Origin: Sporosarcina quadrami
GTDB lineage: Bacteria > Bacillota > Bacilli > Bacillales_A > Planococcaceae
Length of the DNA: 64,000 bases
Assembly: GCF_014836615.1 (NCBI RefSeq)
Contig: NZ_JACSQN010000004.1
Location: forward strand, 211,374 to 275,373
Direction of reading: 5' to 3'
Shown: positions 28,639 to 38,613 of the stretch, in pieces
Position numbering within the stretch: position 1 is the first letter of the stretch
Layout: the number at the start of each line of letters is the position of its first letter
Position numbers and translations under genes: made by a program
Notes under the pieces: model-generated
What the model was told of the DNA's origin: nothing
Seen by the model: the letters and a program-made list of their open reading frames with translations, nothing else
The model's database searches: none

Positions 28639-29349
28639 TTACTCCTGTTCCGGATCACGCAAATAGTATCCAACACCACGTCTAGTCACAATCCAAGTTG
28701 GATGACTCGGTACGTCTTCAATCTTTTCGCGTAAACGGCGAATCGTCACGTCGACTGTGCGCACGTCCCCAAAGTAATCATATCCCCATACAGTTTGCAA
28801 CAAATGTTCACGCGTCATGACCTGACCAATATGCTTGCCTAAATAGTGGAGTAACTCAAACTCGCGATGTGTCAGCTCGATAGACTCTCCACGCTTTTGG
28901 ACGAGGTATGCATCAGGTTGGATTACGAGGCTTCCAACAGTAATTTCATTTGACGCATCTTCCTGTTCTTCTGATAACGTTTTTGAATGCCTGCGTAAAT
29001 TTGCCTTCACTCGGGCAATCAGTTCCCGCGTGCCGAATGGCTTCGTCACATAATCATCAGCGCCAAGTTCCAACCCGAGTACTTTATCAATTTCTGAGTC
29101 TTTGGCAGTCAGCATAATAATAGGAAAATCATATTTTTTCCGCACTTCCCGACACACTTCCATGCCATCTCGTTTTGGAAGCATAATATCAAGCAACATA
29201 ATATCCGGTTGAACTTCCTCAACCTTCTCAAGCGCTTCCTCACCATCATACGCACAATAGACAGTGAAACCTTCCTTTTTTAAATTGAACTCTAATATAT
29301 CAGCGATCGGTCTTTCATCATCTACGACAAGAATCGTTTTATTTTGCAT
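28639..29349 (-). CDS. walR: response regulator WalR (YycF)
   Basis: OmpR/PhoB-type regulator of cell-wall metabolism and autolysin genes, usually essential. The receiver domain has the acidic pair DDE (residues 10-12), the phospho-acceptor in MLLDIMLP and Lys in YVTKPFG. A winged-helix DNA-binding domain follows ([36 protein letters not shown]). It is 236 residues long. It is the first gene of walRKHIJ, with AAAGGGAATGAATT before the ATG. Confidence 0.97.
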   Translation of the reverse strand: MQNKTILVVDDERPIADILEFNLKKEGFTVYCAYDGEEALEKVEEVQPDIMLLDIMLPKRDGMEVCREVRKKYDFPIIMLTAKDSEIDKVLGLELGADDYVTKPFGTRELIARVKANLRRHSKTLSEEQEDASNEITVGSLVIQPDAYLVQKRGESIELTHREFELLHYLGKHIGQVMTREHLLQTVWGYDYFGDVRTVDVTIRRLREKIEDVPSHPTWIVTRRGVGYYLRDPEQE

Positions 29350-29466
29350 AATTCATTCCCTTTCTCGCCCCACAGGCGACTCTATCTTTGTCTCTAACTT
29401 TATCATTAATACGTTCATAACGCACTTCACTAGCAATACTAGTCCTATTACTATTCGATTTAACTT

Positions 29467-29494
29467 TAAATAATCCTTCTACGTTATTCGTCAA
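29467..29494 (-). promoter_or_regulatory. putative promoter of the wal operon
   Basis: On the minus strand TTGACG (29489-29494) and TATTTA (29467-29472) are separated by 16 bases, 120 bases upstream of walR. The spacing is slightly short. Confidence 0.45.
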
Positions 29495-29514
29495 AATATT
29501 TCCTGGGGAATAAA

Positions 29515-29549
29515 AATAGAGACAGTAACAGATATCTGTCCCGTCTCCA
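29515..29549 (-). terminator. terminator of the M23 peptidase gene
   Basis: GAGACgGGACAGAT / ATCTGTTactGTCTC folds on the minus strand and is followed by TATTTTTATT. Confidence 0.6.
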
Positions 29550-29560
29550 TTTCCTACTAT

Positions 29561-31024
29561 CTATCGTAACACATTTAGAGGGTTAATATTCGATCCATTC
29601 TTAAACACTTCAAAGTGAAGATGCATGCCTGTTGAACGGCCTGTAGATCCCATGACACCTATTTTCGTGCCCTGAGGTACAGTTTGTCCTACCTTCACAT
29701 CAATAGATGAAAGATGTGCATATAGCGTCTCATAGCCATTGTTATGTGTCACGATAATACGGTTACCATATGTACTATGCCAGCCGACGGTTGTTACAAC
29801 GCCATTATCTGCTACAAAAATTGAGCGTGATGATGGACGGGCAATATCAATTCCTTGATGAACACGGCCCCACCTTTTACCCATCTGACTTGATACATAT
29901 CCTCCGTCCGCAGGCCATACAAAGTTTCCTGTACCGCGAGAAGGAATAACTTTCGTACCAACTACTTTCACTTCATGGACAGGCTCTTCAAGTACATGCT
30001 CTTCTGCGATGGACTTTCCGATTACTTCACCATTCTTCTTGCGGATACTATACGTGACAGACTTCGTGCCGTCTTTACCAACAGACTTGATTGTCTCTTC
30101 ACCTTTGTATTGTGTTTCATCTTTTTCAGTGAGCTGTTTGAATTGTATCGGTTGAATTTCTTTTGCCTCATAAATCGCTTCCACTTCAATAAATGGCGCA
30201 AGGACTGTCACATTAAGTTCCTGTCCGATTTGAAGCACCGTCTCATCGGTTACTCCCGGATTCAGCTCCATCAACTGAACTGAAGTCATATTATGTGCGT
30301 TAGCAATTGTACCAAGAACGTCACCCGCTTGCACAGCATACTTCTTCTCTTCTAATGTTCCCTTATTAAATAACGTCATCGCTTCGTCTACAGTTCGAAC
30401 AAATTGAGGAGACGTTTTTCCTTCAATTGGTTGTACATCTTCGCTGAATCTCACTTCAGCAAGACGGGTTTCAGACTCTTTCAAGACGGGTATTGGTTCA
30501 GTAGATTGTTGTTGGCTTTCAAGTTCTGCAAGTTCCTGTTCAGTAACTGTTTGCAGTTTAAGATTGCGAATCACTTTTTCATAATCGTTTAGATCTTTTA
30601 CATAGAGTGGTGTCTCGTCTCCAATCTGAAAACCGACTGCTTCAGCTTCTACTGTTAATAGGTCTTGGATTTTGTCTAGAATAGGTTCATCGTCTGAACC
30701 GACGGAAAATACTTTTTCCGGCACAATAGACAAATCAGTACTAATGACTAACGGGAGATCTGCAAATTCGGATGCCGCTGTTTGCAACTGTTCCTCTTTC
30801 AATTGCTCCAATTTCTTTTCATTAGATAACATGCCAACATATTGACCTTCTGAATAGACATGATAGACAGTATGTAGGGATGACTCGTCTTCAGGTCCAT
30901 TTGCGAAACCTGAGCTGATGCTAAGACTTGCAAATAATACAGTCACCATTCCAAGCTTTTGAACCTTTTTATATATTGAACTGCTATTTTTACAATCCTT
31001 CAACTTTTCTTTCCTAAAAAACAT
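29561..31024 (-). CDS. secreted LysM-G5-M23 peptidoglycan endopeptidase
   Basis: A 487-residue exported protein with an N-terminal signal or anchor segment (LGMVTVLFASLSISSGFA). A LysM cell-wall-binding module lies around residues 229-275 (YAVQAGDVLGTIANAHNMTS). A G5-like segment follows, and a C-terminal M23 domain begins at FVWPADGGYVSSQMGKRWG with the zinc site HQGIDIA and HLHFEVF. M23 enzymes cut peptide crosslinks in peptidoglycan. Its place next to walR suggests it is a WalR-controlled autolysin, but no WalR box was located. In B. subtilis purA and tRNA genes lie here instead. Confidence 0.87.
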   Translation of the reverse strand: MFFRKEKLKDCKNSSSIYKKVQKLGMVTVLFASLSISSGFANGPEDESSLHTVYHVYSEGQYVGMLSNEKKLEQLKEEQLQTAASEFADLPLVISTDLSIVPEKVFSVGSDDEPILDKIQDLLTVEAEAVGFQIGDETPLYVKDLNDYEKVIRNLKLQTVTEQELAELESQQQSTEPIPVLKESETRLAEVRFSEDVQPIEGKTSPQFVRTVDEAMTLFNKGTLEEKKYAVQAGDVLGTIANAHNMTSVQLMELNPGVTDETVLQIGQELNVTVLAPFIEVEAIYEAKEIQPIQFKQLTEKDETQYKGEETIKSVGKDGTKSVTYSIRKKNGEVIGKSIAEEHVLEEPVHEVKVVGTKVIPSRGTGNFVWPADGGYVSSQMGKRWGRVHQGIDIARPSSRSIFVADNGVVTTVGWHSTYGNRIIVTHNNGYETLYAHLSSIDVKVGQTVPQGTKIGVMGSTGRSTGMHLHFEVFKNGSNINPLNVLR

Positions 31025-31252
31025 TGTTAAGACTCCTTCCGACCTAGCAACCTAGATAGGTTACTTATCATACTGAAAGATTTACACGCCTCTCCAATTT
31101 ATCATATTTGCTTGCTCTCTTGTCATTTTCCGACTCTTTGTAATAATTTTGTAGTATTACATCCAAAATTATTTAATTTCTTACATATGTTGGGTTATTG
31201 AAATTTCAAGCTAAAATCTTCTGTTCTACCTATTTTGAGTTATCTCCAAAAC

Positions 31253-31292
31253 AAAAAACCTTCATGAGCACACGTGCTCATGAAGGTTTTTT
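31253..31292 (-). terminator. dnaB terminator
   Basis: A perfect palindromic hairpin (AAAAAACCTTCATGAGCAC / GTGCTCATGAAGGTTTTTT) ends 8 bases before the helicase stop codon. The 31025-31252 stretch is AT-rich and holds the M23 gene's promoter region, but no tRNA or gene. Confidence 0.9.
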
Positions 31293-31299
31293 CTAGGAT

Positions 31300-32655
31300 T
31301 CATTCATAGGAGGGCATTTCATGCTGGCTCCAGTCGATATTCAAGAATTTGTTGTACTCTTTAGCAAATGCTAGTGTCACCGTTCCAGTCGGACCGTTAC
31401 GTTGCTTTGCGATAATGATCTCAATCATATTTTGGTTTTCTGTTTCTTTATCGTAATAATCTTCACGATACAAGAACGAAACGATATCGGCATCTTGCTC
31501 AATACTTCCCGATTCACGTAGGTCGGACATCATCGGTCGCTTGTCTTGCCGTTGTTCCACCCCACGGGATAGCTGAGAGAGGGCAATAACAGGAATCTTT
31601 AATTCACGCGCCAATGCTTTTAATGATCGCGAAATATCGGATACTTCCTGTTGTCGGTTTTCCCCCGACCGACCGCTACCTGCAATGAGCTGTAAATAAT
31701 CGATCATAATCATGCCGAGTCCATGCTCTTGCTGCAGACGTCTGCATTTCGAGCGGATTTCGTTAACGCGGATACCTGGCGAATCGTCGATGAAAATCCC
31801 GGCATTGGACAAGCTACCCATTGCCATCGTCAGTTTTCGCCAATCTTCAGATTCCAAGTTCCCTGTCCTTAGCACTTGCGCGTCAATATTACCTTCCGCA
31901 CAAAGCATACGCATGACAAGTTGCTCCGCTCCCATCTCAAGACTGAAAATCGCGACGTTCTCATCTGTTTTTGTCGCGACGTTTTGCGCTACGTTCAACG
32001 CAAAAGCGGTCTTACCGACGGACGGACGAGCTGCCACGATGATTAGATCATTACGTTGGAAACCTGCCGTAATCTTATCAAGATCCCGGAATCCTGTAGG
32101 GATCCCCGTCACTTCACCTTTTCGTGTATGAAGGATTTCAATATTATCATACGTTTCGACAAGGACATCTTTTATATGCTTGAAGTCTCCTGCGTTTTTC
32201 CGGCTGGATACTTCCATAATACGTTTTTCAGCTTCGGATAAAACCGCGTCCACTTCGTCTTCTTTTGTAAAACCTTCTTCAACAATGTTTGTCGCAACGC
32301 GAATAAGCCGGCGCAGAAGGGATTTCTCTTCAACAATTTTGGCATAGTATTCAATGTTCGCAGCAGTAGGTACCGCATTCGCAATTTCCATCAAATACGA
32401 GATGCCGCCAACGTCTTCAAGCTCCTTCTTTGCTGACAGCTCCTCCGTCACAGTCACTACGTCAATCGCTTGGCCGCGATCACTGAGGGTAAGCATTGTA
32501 TTAAAAATCTTTTCGTGGGCAGTGCGATAAAAATCATCCGCCAATAAAATTTCCGATGCTGTGATCAGTGCTTCAGGCAATAGAAAAATTGCACCGATTA
32601 CCGATTGTTCAGCTTCATTATTATGCGGGGGGACGCGATCATACACTTGATCCAT
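31300..32655 (-). CDS. dnaB: replicative DNA helicase
   Basis: Hexameric DnaB-type helicase (named DnaC in B. subtilis) that unwinds DNA at the fork 5' to 3' and binds primase. The N-terminal domain (MDQVYDRVPPHNNEAEQSVI) and RecA-like C-terminal motor are complete: Walker A VAARPSVGKTAFAL, Walker B MIMIDYLQLI, arginine finger region IVSFLYREDYY. The 451-residue length is standard. The gene follows rplI by 15 bases, as in other Bacillales. Confidence 0.97.
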   Translation of the reverse strand: MDQVYDRVPPHNNEAEQSVIGAIFLLPEALITASEILLADDFYRTAHEKIFNTMLTLSDRGQAIDVVTVTEELSAKKELEDVGGISYLMEIANAVPTAANIEYYAKIVEEKSLLRRLIRVATNIVEEGFTKEDEVDAVLSEAEKRIMEVSSRKNAGDFKHIKDVLVETYDNIEILHTRKGEVTGIPTGFRDLDKITAGFQRNDLIIVAARPSVGKTAFALNVAQNVATKTDENVAIFSLEMGAEQLVMRMLCAEGNIDAQVLRTGNLESEDWRKLTMAMGSLSNAGIFIDDSPGIRVNEIRSKCRRLQQEHGLGMIMIDYLQLIAGSGRSGENRQQEVSDISRSLKALARELKIPVIALSQLSRGVEQRQDKRPMMSDLRESGSIEQDADIVSFLYREDYYDKETENQNMIEIIIAKQRNGPTGTVTLAFAKEYNKFLNIDWSQHEMPSYE

Positions 32656-32670
32656 CGATATCGCTCCCTA

Positions 32671-33117
32671 TCATTCTTCAGTTACATGGACTTTCAGTGT
32701 AGCAGTGACATCTAGGTGCAATTTAATCGGTACATTTGTATATCCAAGTGAACGAATTGCATCTGGCAATTCCATTTTTCGACGATCGACTTTAATGTTA
32801 TGCGCTTTATCCAGAGCATCTGCAATTTGTTTGCTTGTAATCGAACCGAATAAACGTCCACCTTCACCAGACTTTGCTTTCATTTCCACAGTCTTTGTTT
32901 CGATGAGCGCTTTCAATTCTTTTGCTTCAGCTAATTCTTCTGCAGCGTCTTTTTCAACTCGCTTTTGCTGGCCCGCAAGTTGGCTCAAGTTACCTGGAGT
33001 AGCTTCAACCGCCATTTTATTTTTCAATAGGAAGTTTTGGGCGTACCCAACGGATACTTCCTTCACTTCACCTTTTTTGCCTTTGCCTTTTACGTCTTTT
33101 AAGAAAATAACTTTCAT
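32671..33117 (-). CDS. rplI: 50S ribosomal protein L9
   Basis: A 148-residue protein of the large subunit, with the typical start [30 protein letters not shown], long central helix and a C-terminal domain ([16 protein letters not shown]). It binds 23S rRNA near the L1 stalk and limits frameshifting. It lies 2 bases after gdpP and 15 before the helicase gene, in one operon. Confidence 0.97.
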   Translation of the reverse strand: MKVIFLKDVKGKGKKGEVKEVSVGYAQNFLLKNKMAVEATPGNLSQLAGQQKRVEKDAAEELAEAKELKALIETKTVEMKAKSGEGGRLFGSITSKQIADALDKAHNIKVDRRKMELPDAIRSLGYTNVPIKLHLDVTATLKVHVTEE

Positions 33118-33119
33118 CT

Positions 33120-35090
33120 TTAATTTCCCCTTTCTGCTATATCTTCTATTGCTTGTTTTAATAAAATCTTAGCTTCTTCCACTGTCTCCACTTCCAATTG
33201 GCAAGCGGAATTCGTCAAATGACCACCGCCGCCAAGCTCTTCCATGATTAGCTGGACATTTAATTCACCAAGCGATCTTGCACTAATGCCTATTTTACCG
33301 TCCGAACGCAGAGCGATAACAAACGACGCGATAACATCTTTCATGGTCAGTAAGATGTCCGCTGTCTGTGCGATGAGCACGGAGCTGTATACGACACCGT
33401 CCTCGCCTCTCGCAATGGCAACGCCGGCTGGTGATAGTTCCACCGTTTCAATCATTTTGGACCGCTCGATGTACGTTTCAATGTCTTCTTTCAACAATCG
33501 TTGCACAAGAACTGTATCGGCACCGAGTGTCCGTAAATAGGATGCGGCTTCGAAAGTTCGTGAGCCGGTGCGTAAAGTGAAACTTTTCGTATCGACGACA
33601 ATCCCTGCAAGTAAAGCTGTTGCTTCAAGCATTGTCAGTTTTTCACGCTTCGGCTGGTACTCAAGCAATTCTGTTACGAGCTCTGCTGTAGATGATGCAT
33701 AAGGCTCCATATAGACGAGCATCGTATTGTTAATGAACTCTTCACCGCGTCTATGATGGTCCAGTACGACAACCTTCTCCGCCTTGGCAATGAGCCGCTC
33801 ATCAATGACCATACTTGGCTTATGTGTATCGACAACAACGAGCAAAGTCTTCTCTGTTACAAGATCGAGCGCTGTTTCAGGATCCACGAACTGTGAGTAT
33901 AGTTCTTCATCCTTTTTAATTTCAGTCATCAGCCGGGTGACACTACCATCCAGTTCATCAAAATTAATAACGACTTGCCCTTGGATATTATTCATCCGAG
34001 CCATTTTACGAACACCGATTGAAGCTCCGATAGCATCCATATCAGGCATCTTATGCCCCATAATCAGCACTCTGTCGCTTCCTTGGATAAGATCACGCAA
34101 AGCATGCGAAATGACACGTGCGCGTACTCTGGTCCGTTTTTCCACGGGATTCGTCTTGCCACCGAAAAACTTCAGTTTGCCGTCAGTATGTTTGATAGCT
34201 ACCTGATCGCCACCCCGGCCAAGAACAAGGTCAAGACTTGACTGAGCAAGTTCACCAAGCTCTGTAAGCGTAGCAGATCCTGTACCGACACCTATGCTCA
34301 ATGTCATGCCAGAATGATCTTTCGCCGTCTTTTCCCTTATGTCATCTAGAATCGTGAACTTGGCTGTTTCCAGCTCAGCCAAAATCGCTTCATTAAAAAC
34401 AGCGATGAAACGATCAGATGAAATCCGTTTCACGAATATCCCATTATCACTTGCCCAACTATTCACAAGTGATGTAACGAGGGAATTGAGTTGACTTCTC
34501 GTCTGATCGTCCATTGTTTGTGCAAGTTCATCGTAATTATCAATCAACATAATACCAAGAACAGTGCGATCTTCGTAGTATAGCGACTCCATTTCCACTT
34601 TCTCTGTGACATCAAATAGATAGATGAGTTTCTCTTCCACCCGGTGAACGACTTTGTATGTGGAATTACCAACTTTTAAATGAGGCCTTTTCGGTTCTTC
34701 ATTTCGAAGGATCGTGTTGAACGTATCGGAAAGTTCTAGTAAATCGTCACCAATTAACGTCTCCTTACCGAAAACCTTTCCTGCGAATGGATTTGCCCAC
34801 TCCACAGTATGCTTTTCATTAAAAAGGATAATGGCGATCGGTAGTTCCAACAAGGCTTCTTCCCCAACCTTTTTCATCCTATATGAAAGAGATTCAATAT
34901 GCTTTTCCGTCTCGACGAACGTCTCTTCCTCAAGCTTCCATGCGATACCGGCTGCTAAGATAAACGTAGCACTGAATACTAAGCCTACCCAGAAGTTTGA
35001 CAGGAAGATAAGAACAGCAGCTATTAATCCAAGTAGAGAAATGACTGCTAGTGGATAACGGATGGTTCTTTTTCTAAAAAAAGACTTCAC
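33120..35090 (-). CDS. gdpP: cyclic-di-AMP phosphodiesterase GdpP
   Basis: Membrane enzyme that breaks down cyclic-di-AMP to pApA and so controls potassium uptake, wall stress and beta-lactam tolerance. Order of parts: two transmembrane helices (to about residue 50), a PAS-like domain, a degenerate GGDEF domain, and a DHH-DHHA1 phosphodiesterase with [28 protein letters not shown] and [10 protein letters not shown]. The length of 656 is normal. It is the second gene of a DUF2232-gdpP-rplI-dnaB run. Confidence 0.96.
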   Translation of the reverse strand: MKSFFRKRTIRYPLAVISLLGLIAAVLIFLSNFWVGLVFSATFILAAGIAWKLEEETFVETEKHIESLSYRMKKVGEEALLELPIAIILFNEKHTVEWANPFAGKVFGKETLIGDDLLELSDTFNTILRNEEPKRPHLKVGNSTYKVVHRVEEKLIYLFDVTEKVEMESLYYEDRTVLGIMLIDNYDELAQTMDDQTRSQLNSLVTSLVNSWASDNGIFVKRISSDRFIAVFNEAILAELETAKFTILDDIREKTAKDHSGMTLSIGVGTGSATLTELGELAQSSLDLVLGRGGDQVAIKHTDGKLKFFGGKTNPVEKRTRVRARVISHALRDLIQGSDRVLIMGHKMPDMDAIGASIGVRKMARMNNIQGQVVINFDELDGSVTRLMTEIKKDEELYSQFVDPETALDLVTEKTLLVVVDTHKPSMVIDERLIAKAEKVVVLDHHRRGEEFINNTMLVYMEPYASSTAELVTELLEYQPKREKLTMLEATALLAGIVVDTKSFTLRTGSRTFEAASYLRTLGADTVLVQRLLKEDIETYIERSKMIETVELSPAGVAIARGEDGVVYSSVLIAQTADILLTMKDVIASFVIALRSDGKIGISARSLGELNVQLIMEELGGGGHLTNSACQLEVETVEEAKILLKQAIEDIAERGN

Positions 35091-35102
35091 TGTATCATCT
35101 CC

Positions 35103-36041
35103 TTACTTCCTGTTGTCTTTTTCGATAAAACTTCGTACATTCATACCAATATCCAAAATTCCAAGGAGTGTAAAGATCGGACTGAACGGTATAACAAGCA
35201 GCGTGATAAAGAATGTTAGCACCCAATGGGCTTTCACCCTATGCATTATATAAAATAATAGTGATAAACCTTGAAGTAACAACAATACACGTAAAATGAC
35301 TGTCGCATTAATGTACATTAGATACAACGAGGAGTCGGGCTTCATATCCGTTATATAGGGCAGAATTATAGTTAATCCGTAAATGAAAATTAGAATGACA
35401 GGCAACTTCATTGTACGAAATGGCGCAAATCGCGGTACAGGATGACCAAGTCTTTTTAAAATTTCAAAGTTAGGTATGACCATCATGTACGTGAATACAA
35501 AGACACCGATTATGAACATCGCCGGAACCGCTGAACGGTAAAACACGAATGCCGTTTCAATGACATCTTCATATAACTTTTGGGACATACCAGAAGCTTC
35601 AAAGAAGGCAGTCAAATCTTCCCTTGCCTCTCCTAACATCCTGTACAGTTCATTTACAGCATTATAGTCGAGTAAAAGAGCCGCAACGACGTAAAAAATC
35701 ATGCCGATGATAATGAAAAACAAGGCAGATGCCATGAATGTGTATACTTTTGACTTACCAAGTTGCAATGATTCAGCTATGAGAAATCCCAACAAACCGA
35801 ACATTATAGCAAAAGGCACAACGGGATATCCGCCTATTAGCAATGTCAGCAGTGTTCCTGCAAAAATGACGAAAACTGTAGAGCTTCTATCATACCGGAA
35901 TCGATAAAGGATGATAGGTAACGGTATAAACAACATGATCATAATGCCGATTAATGGAATATAAAATGCACCGACAAGCATAGTTGTGAAAATAGCCATC
36001 ATCATGGCGCCATATGTAATTTTTTGTGATCGGTGATGCAT
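35103..36041 (-). CDS. yybS: DUF2232 (YybS) membrane protein
   Basis: A 312-residue protein with about eight transmembrane helices, beginning ITYGAMMMAIFTTMLVGAFY, which is the YybS/DUF2232 type found next to gdpP in most Bacillales. The fold resembles small-molecule transporters of the ECF S-component type; the substrate is unknown. The ATG at 36041 with GGAGG 9 bases upstream is chosen over the TTG at 36065. Confidence 0.85.
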   Translation of the reverse strand: MHHRSQKITYGAMMMAIFTTMLVGAFYIPLIGIMIMLFIPLPIILYRFRYDRSSTVFVIFAGTLLTLLIGGYPVVPFAIMFGLLGFLIAESLQLGKSKVYTFMASALFFIIIGMIFYVVAALLLDYNAVNELYRMLGEAREDLTAFFEASGMSQKLYEDVIETAFVFYRSAVPAMFIIGVFVFTYMMVIPNFEILKRLGHPVPRFAPFRTMKLPVILIFIYGLTIILPYITDMKPDSSLYLMYINATVILRVLLLLQGLSLLFYIMHRVKAHWVLTFFITLLVIPFSPIFTLLGILDIGMNVRSFIEKDNRK

Positions 36042-36202
36042 GGGACATTTCCTCCGTCCAGTCAAGGGACTGAATTTTACCTACAAAAATGATGTGAGGT
36101 ATTGCAATTGTATCATGATTACCAACCATAAACCAAAGACAGTATACTCACAACTCGCGCAAAATACGTTGCAGTAGAAAACAGCTGAATTCCGAAGTTA
36201 TA

Positions 36203-36246
36203 AAAAACCGCCTGCAGACCGGAAAGACCGGTACTACAAGGCGGTT
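36203..36246 (-). terminator. terminator of the rpsF-ssb-rpsR operon
   Basis: AACCGCCTT..ACCGG / CCGGT..AGGCGGTT on the minus strand is followed by six T residues. Confidence 0.85.
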
Positions 36247-36257
36247 GAATGATATAC

Positions 36258-36494
36258 TTATCTTTCTTCCGAAACGAACGGAAGAAGTGCCATGATACGT
36301 GAACGTTTAATAGCAGTCGTCAATTTACGCTGATATTTCGCGCTTGTACCAGTTACACGGCGAGGCAAGATCTTACCACGTTCAGAAACGAATTTCTTTA
36401 GTAGATCTGTGTCTTTATAATCGATATGTGTAATGTTGTTTGATGTAAAATAGCAGACTTTACGTCTTCTTTTACCTCCACGGCGTGGTGCCAT
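36258..36494 (-). CDS. rpsR: 30S ribosomal protein S18
   Basis: A 78-residue protein with the S18 core [36 protein letters not shown] and a very basic N-terminus. It pairs with S6 on the platform of the small subunit. It is the last gene of rpsF-ssb-rpsR. Confidence 0.97.
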   Translation of the reverse strand: MAPRRGGKRRRKVCYFTSNNITHIDYKDTDLLKKFVSERGKILPRRVTGTSAKYQRKLTTAIKRSRIMALLPFVSEER

Positions 36495-36535
36495 ATCGCT
36501 TTCCCTCCTTCTTAATTACGTTACTGGATGATGGA

Positions 36536-37048
36536 TTAGAACGGCAAATCGTCATCCGATACTTCTATCGGACCGCTGCCTGTTGAAAACGGATCATTGT
36601 CAGTACGTGTATAGTTTTGTTGGTTTGGTTGTTGATATTGTTGGTTTTGTTGCTGATTCTGATAATACGGTTGATCGTTTTGTGGTGTACTGCCATAAGC
36701 AGGACCGCCCGATCTTTCAGAATTTGTACTGCGCGGCTCAAGGAATTGTACGCTGTCCGCTACGACTTCCGTCATAAAGACACGCTTACCATCTTGTCCA
36801 TCGAAACTACTCGTTTGAATACGCCCTTCGATTCCGGCAAGACTTCCTTTGCGCAAGAAATTGGCAGTATTCTCTGCCTGTTTTCTCCAAGTTACACAGT
36901 TAATGAAATCAGCTTCACGCTCGCCCTGTTGGTTTGAGAATGTGCGATTCACAGCAAGTGTAAAGCGAGTAACCGCCACACCGCCTTGTGTATACTTAAG
37001 TTCAGGATCTTTTGTCAATCGGCCTACTAAAACGACACGGTTAATCAT
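36536..37048 (-). CDS. ssb: single-stranded DNA-binding protein
   Basis: A 170-residue SSB: OB fold ([20 protein letters not shown] to about residue 110), a flexible Gln/Asn/Pro-rich linker, and the acidic tail ending DDDLPF that recruits repair and replication partners. The ATG at 37048 has GGGAGG before it. The TTG at 37057 is excluded. Confidence 0.97.
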   Translation of the reverse strand: MINRVVLVGRLTKDPELKYTQGGVAVTRFTLAVNRTFSNQQGEREADFINCVTWRKQAENTANFLRKGSLAGIEGRIQTSSFDGQDGKRVFMTEVVADSVQFLEPRSTNSERSGGPAYGSTPQNDQPYYQNQQQNQQYQQPNQQNYTRTDNDPFSTGSGPIEVSDDDLPF

Positions 37049-37102
37049 CAGATGCAACCTCCCTCATCAATTTCAAGTTCCCACTTTTCGTAGCTATATG
37101 GA

Positions 37103-37390
37103 TTATTTGTCTAAACGAATAGCCATATGACGAATGATATCTTCATTGATATTCGCAAGACGATTGAATTCGTTGATTGCTTCAGTACCTGCGTTTGCTG
37201 TTACCAATTGGTAGAAGCCTTCGCGCAATTCATCGATTTCGTAAGCAAGACGACGCTTACCCATCTCTTTCGACTCGATGATTTCCGCTCCGTTAGAAGT
37301 TAGGATTTCATCAAAACGAGTGATCAACGCTTTTTTCGCTTCATCTTCCAATGCTGGACGCATGATGTACATAATTTCGTACTTTCTCAT
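37103..37390 (-). CDS. rpsF: 30S ribosomal protein S6
   Basis: A 95-residue protein ([48 protein letters not shown]) with the S6 fold. The start has a near-ideal AAGGAGGTGA 6 bases upstream. First gene of the rpsF-ssb-rpsR operon. Confidence 0.97.
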   Translation of the reverse strand: MRKYEIMYIMRPALEDEAKKALITRFDEILTSNGAEIIESKEMGKRRLAYEIDELREGFYQLVTANAGTEAINEFNRLANINEDIIRHMAIRLDK

Positions 37391-37450
37391 CTTCAGTCAC
37401 CTCCTTATGGACTTGGGCCCACTTATGACGGTGGGCAAGGAGTAAGTAAT
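37391..37450 (-). promoter_or_regulatory. putative S6:S18-responsive leader of rpsF
   Basis: On the minus strand the hairpin GCCCAC-CGTCATAA-GTGGGC keeps a CCG next to the stem, which is the known recognition feature of the S6:S18 leader motif. A CTCCTT upstream of the stem is complementary to the ribosome site AAGGAG, suggesting a switch that hides it when S6:S18 is in excess. Confidence 0.5.
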
Positions 37451-37540
37451 GTTTATTACTCACATCATCATATTTTACCACAACATATCAAGACATACAA
37501 CTATTTCTTTGTGTATACTTTAAGGAAGAGGTGAACGGCT

Positions 37541-38101
37541 GTGGAAATTACGAGAGAACCGGATGAACTAATCGAAATTGATTTACCGAAAGTTGCTAAA
37601 AGTGGCTTGTGGCTCACAGTCCTTACGTGGATTGTTTTAATGATTGCGCTAGTGGTTTTAAAAGGTGGTATCGCTTTTACATTTACTATATGGACATTGC
37701 TTGGTTTTATTATCAGTTATATTGTATTGATTGTTCTGCACGAATTTTTCCATCTGCTTGGTTTTTGGCTTTTCGGGAAAGTTCCGTGGAAGAGTATGAT
37801 TGTCGGAGTGAACCTGAAGATGGGAATCGCGTATGCGACGACTGATAAGCTGATGACGAACAAAGCTATACGTAAAGCGTTATTATTGCCGTTTTGGACG
37901 ACTGGCGTTGTGCCTGCTTTGTTTGGCTTGTTTTTGGAAAACGGCATGCTCATTGGTCTTGCTGCACTTTTGATTGGCGGAGCAGCTGGTGACTTTGCGA
38001 TGTATAAGGAATTGAAGAAGTTGCCTGATGACTGGGTTGTGCGAGATGATCCGAAGATGCCGCGGTTGTATGTGTATAAGCCGGAGCGGGTGTATTGGTG
38101 A
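37541..38101 (+). CDS. DUF3267 membrane protein with HExxH motif
   Basis: A 186-residue protein with four to five transmembrane helices and a VLHEFFHLLGF (HExxH) segment, as in DUF3267 proteins. The motif suggests a membrane zinc metallopeptidase, but the family's activity is not established. It starts with a GTG preceded by AGAGGTGA. It is one of few plus-strand genes on this arm, divergent from rpsF, and ends at the second repeat array. Confidence 0.75.
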   Translation: MEITREPDELIEIDLPKVAKSGLWLTVLTWIVLMIALVVLKGGIAFTFTIWTLLGFIISYIVLIVLHEFFHLLGFWLFGKVPWKSMIVGVNLKMGIAYATTDKLMTNKAIRKALLLPFWTTGVVPALFGLFLENGMLIGLAALLIGGAAGDFAMYKELKKLPDDWVVRDDPKMPRLYVYKPERVYW

Positions 38102-38134
38102 TGATGGGTTAAGCGGTAAGCGCTTCGTATTGAG

Positions 38135-38535
38135 CGCGGCATACACTTTTACGAGCGCACGATGCGTGTTTACGGGCGCGACACCGACTTTTACGAGCGC
38201 ACGACCGGGGTTTACGGGCGTGGCATCGACTTTTACGAGCGCATGACCGGGGTTTACGGACGCGACACCGACTTTTACGAGCGCACGGCCGGTGTTTACG
38301 GGCGCGACACCGACTTTTACGAGCGCACGACCGGGGTTTACGGGCGCGGCATCGACTTTTACGAGCGCATGACCGGGGTTTACGGGCGTGGCATCGACTT
38401 TTACGAGCGCACGACCGGGGTTTACGGACGCGACACCGACGTTTACGAGCGCACGGCCGGTTTTACGGGCGCGACACCGACGTTTACGAGCGCACGACCA
38501 GGGTTTACGGGCGCGACACCGACGTTTACGAGCGT
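38135..38535. repeat. 21-bp-period GC-rich tandem array 2
   Basis: About 19 units of 20-21 bases alternate between TTTACGAGCGCACGACCGGGG-type and TTTACGGGCGCGACACCGAC-type sequences, the same family as the array at 23404-23800 but with a different unit-end sequence (GGGG, ACCGAC in place of GCAG, ACATGC). It lies between two converging genes. No gene can be supported in the open frames it creates. Confidence 0.9.
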
Positions 38536-38565
38536 ATTGCGCCTTCAACTCTTTATCACCCCCAC

Positions 38566-38600
38566 AAAAACATAAGCGTCCCTCAACCTGCTAGGACGCT
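38566..38600 (-). terminator. terminator of the NadD-like gene
   Basis: AGCGTCC / GGACGCT on the minus strand is followed by TATGTTTTT. It is a weak terminator with a large loop. Confidence 0.5.
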
Positions 38601-38613
38601 CGCCACTTACAAA

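Noticed and set aside
31025..31252. tRNA genes between the helicase and the M23 gene
   Set aside because: No cloverleaf or T-loop (GGTTCGAATCC-like) is visible in this AT-rich spacer.
37883..38575. Long open frames through array 2 (137 and 221 residues)
   Set aside because: Same reason; the period keeps several frames open on both strands.
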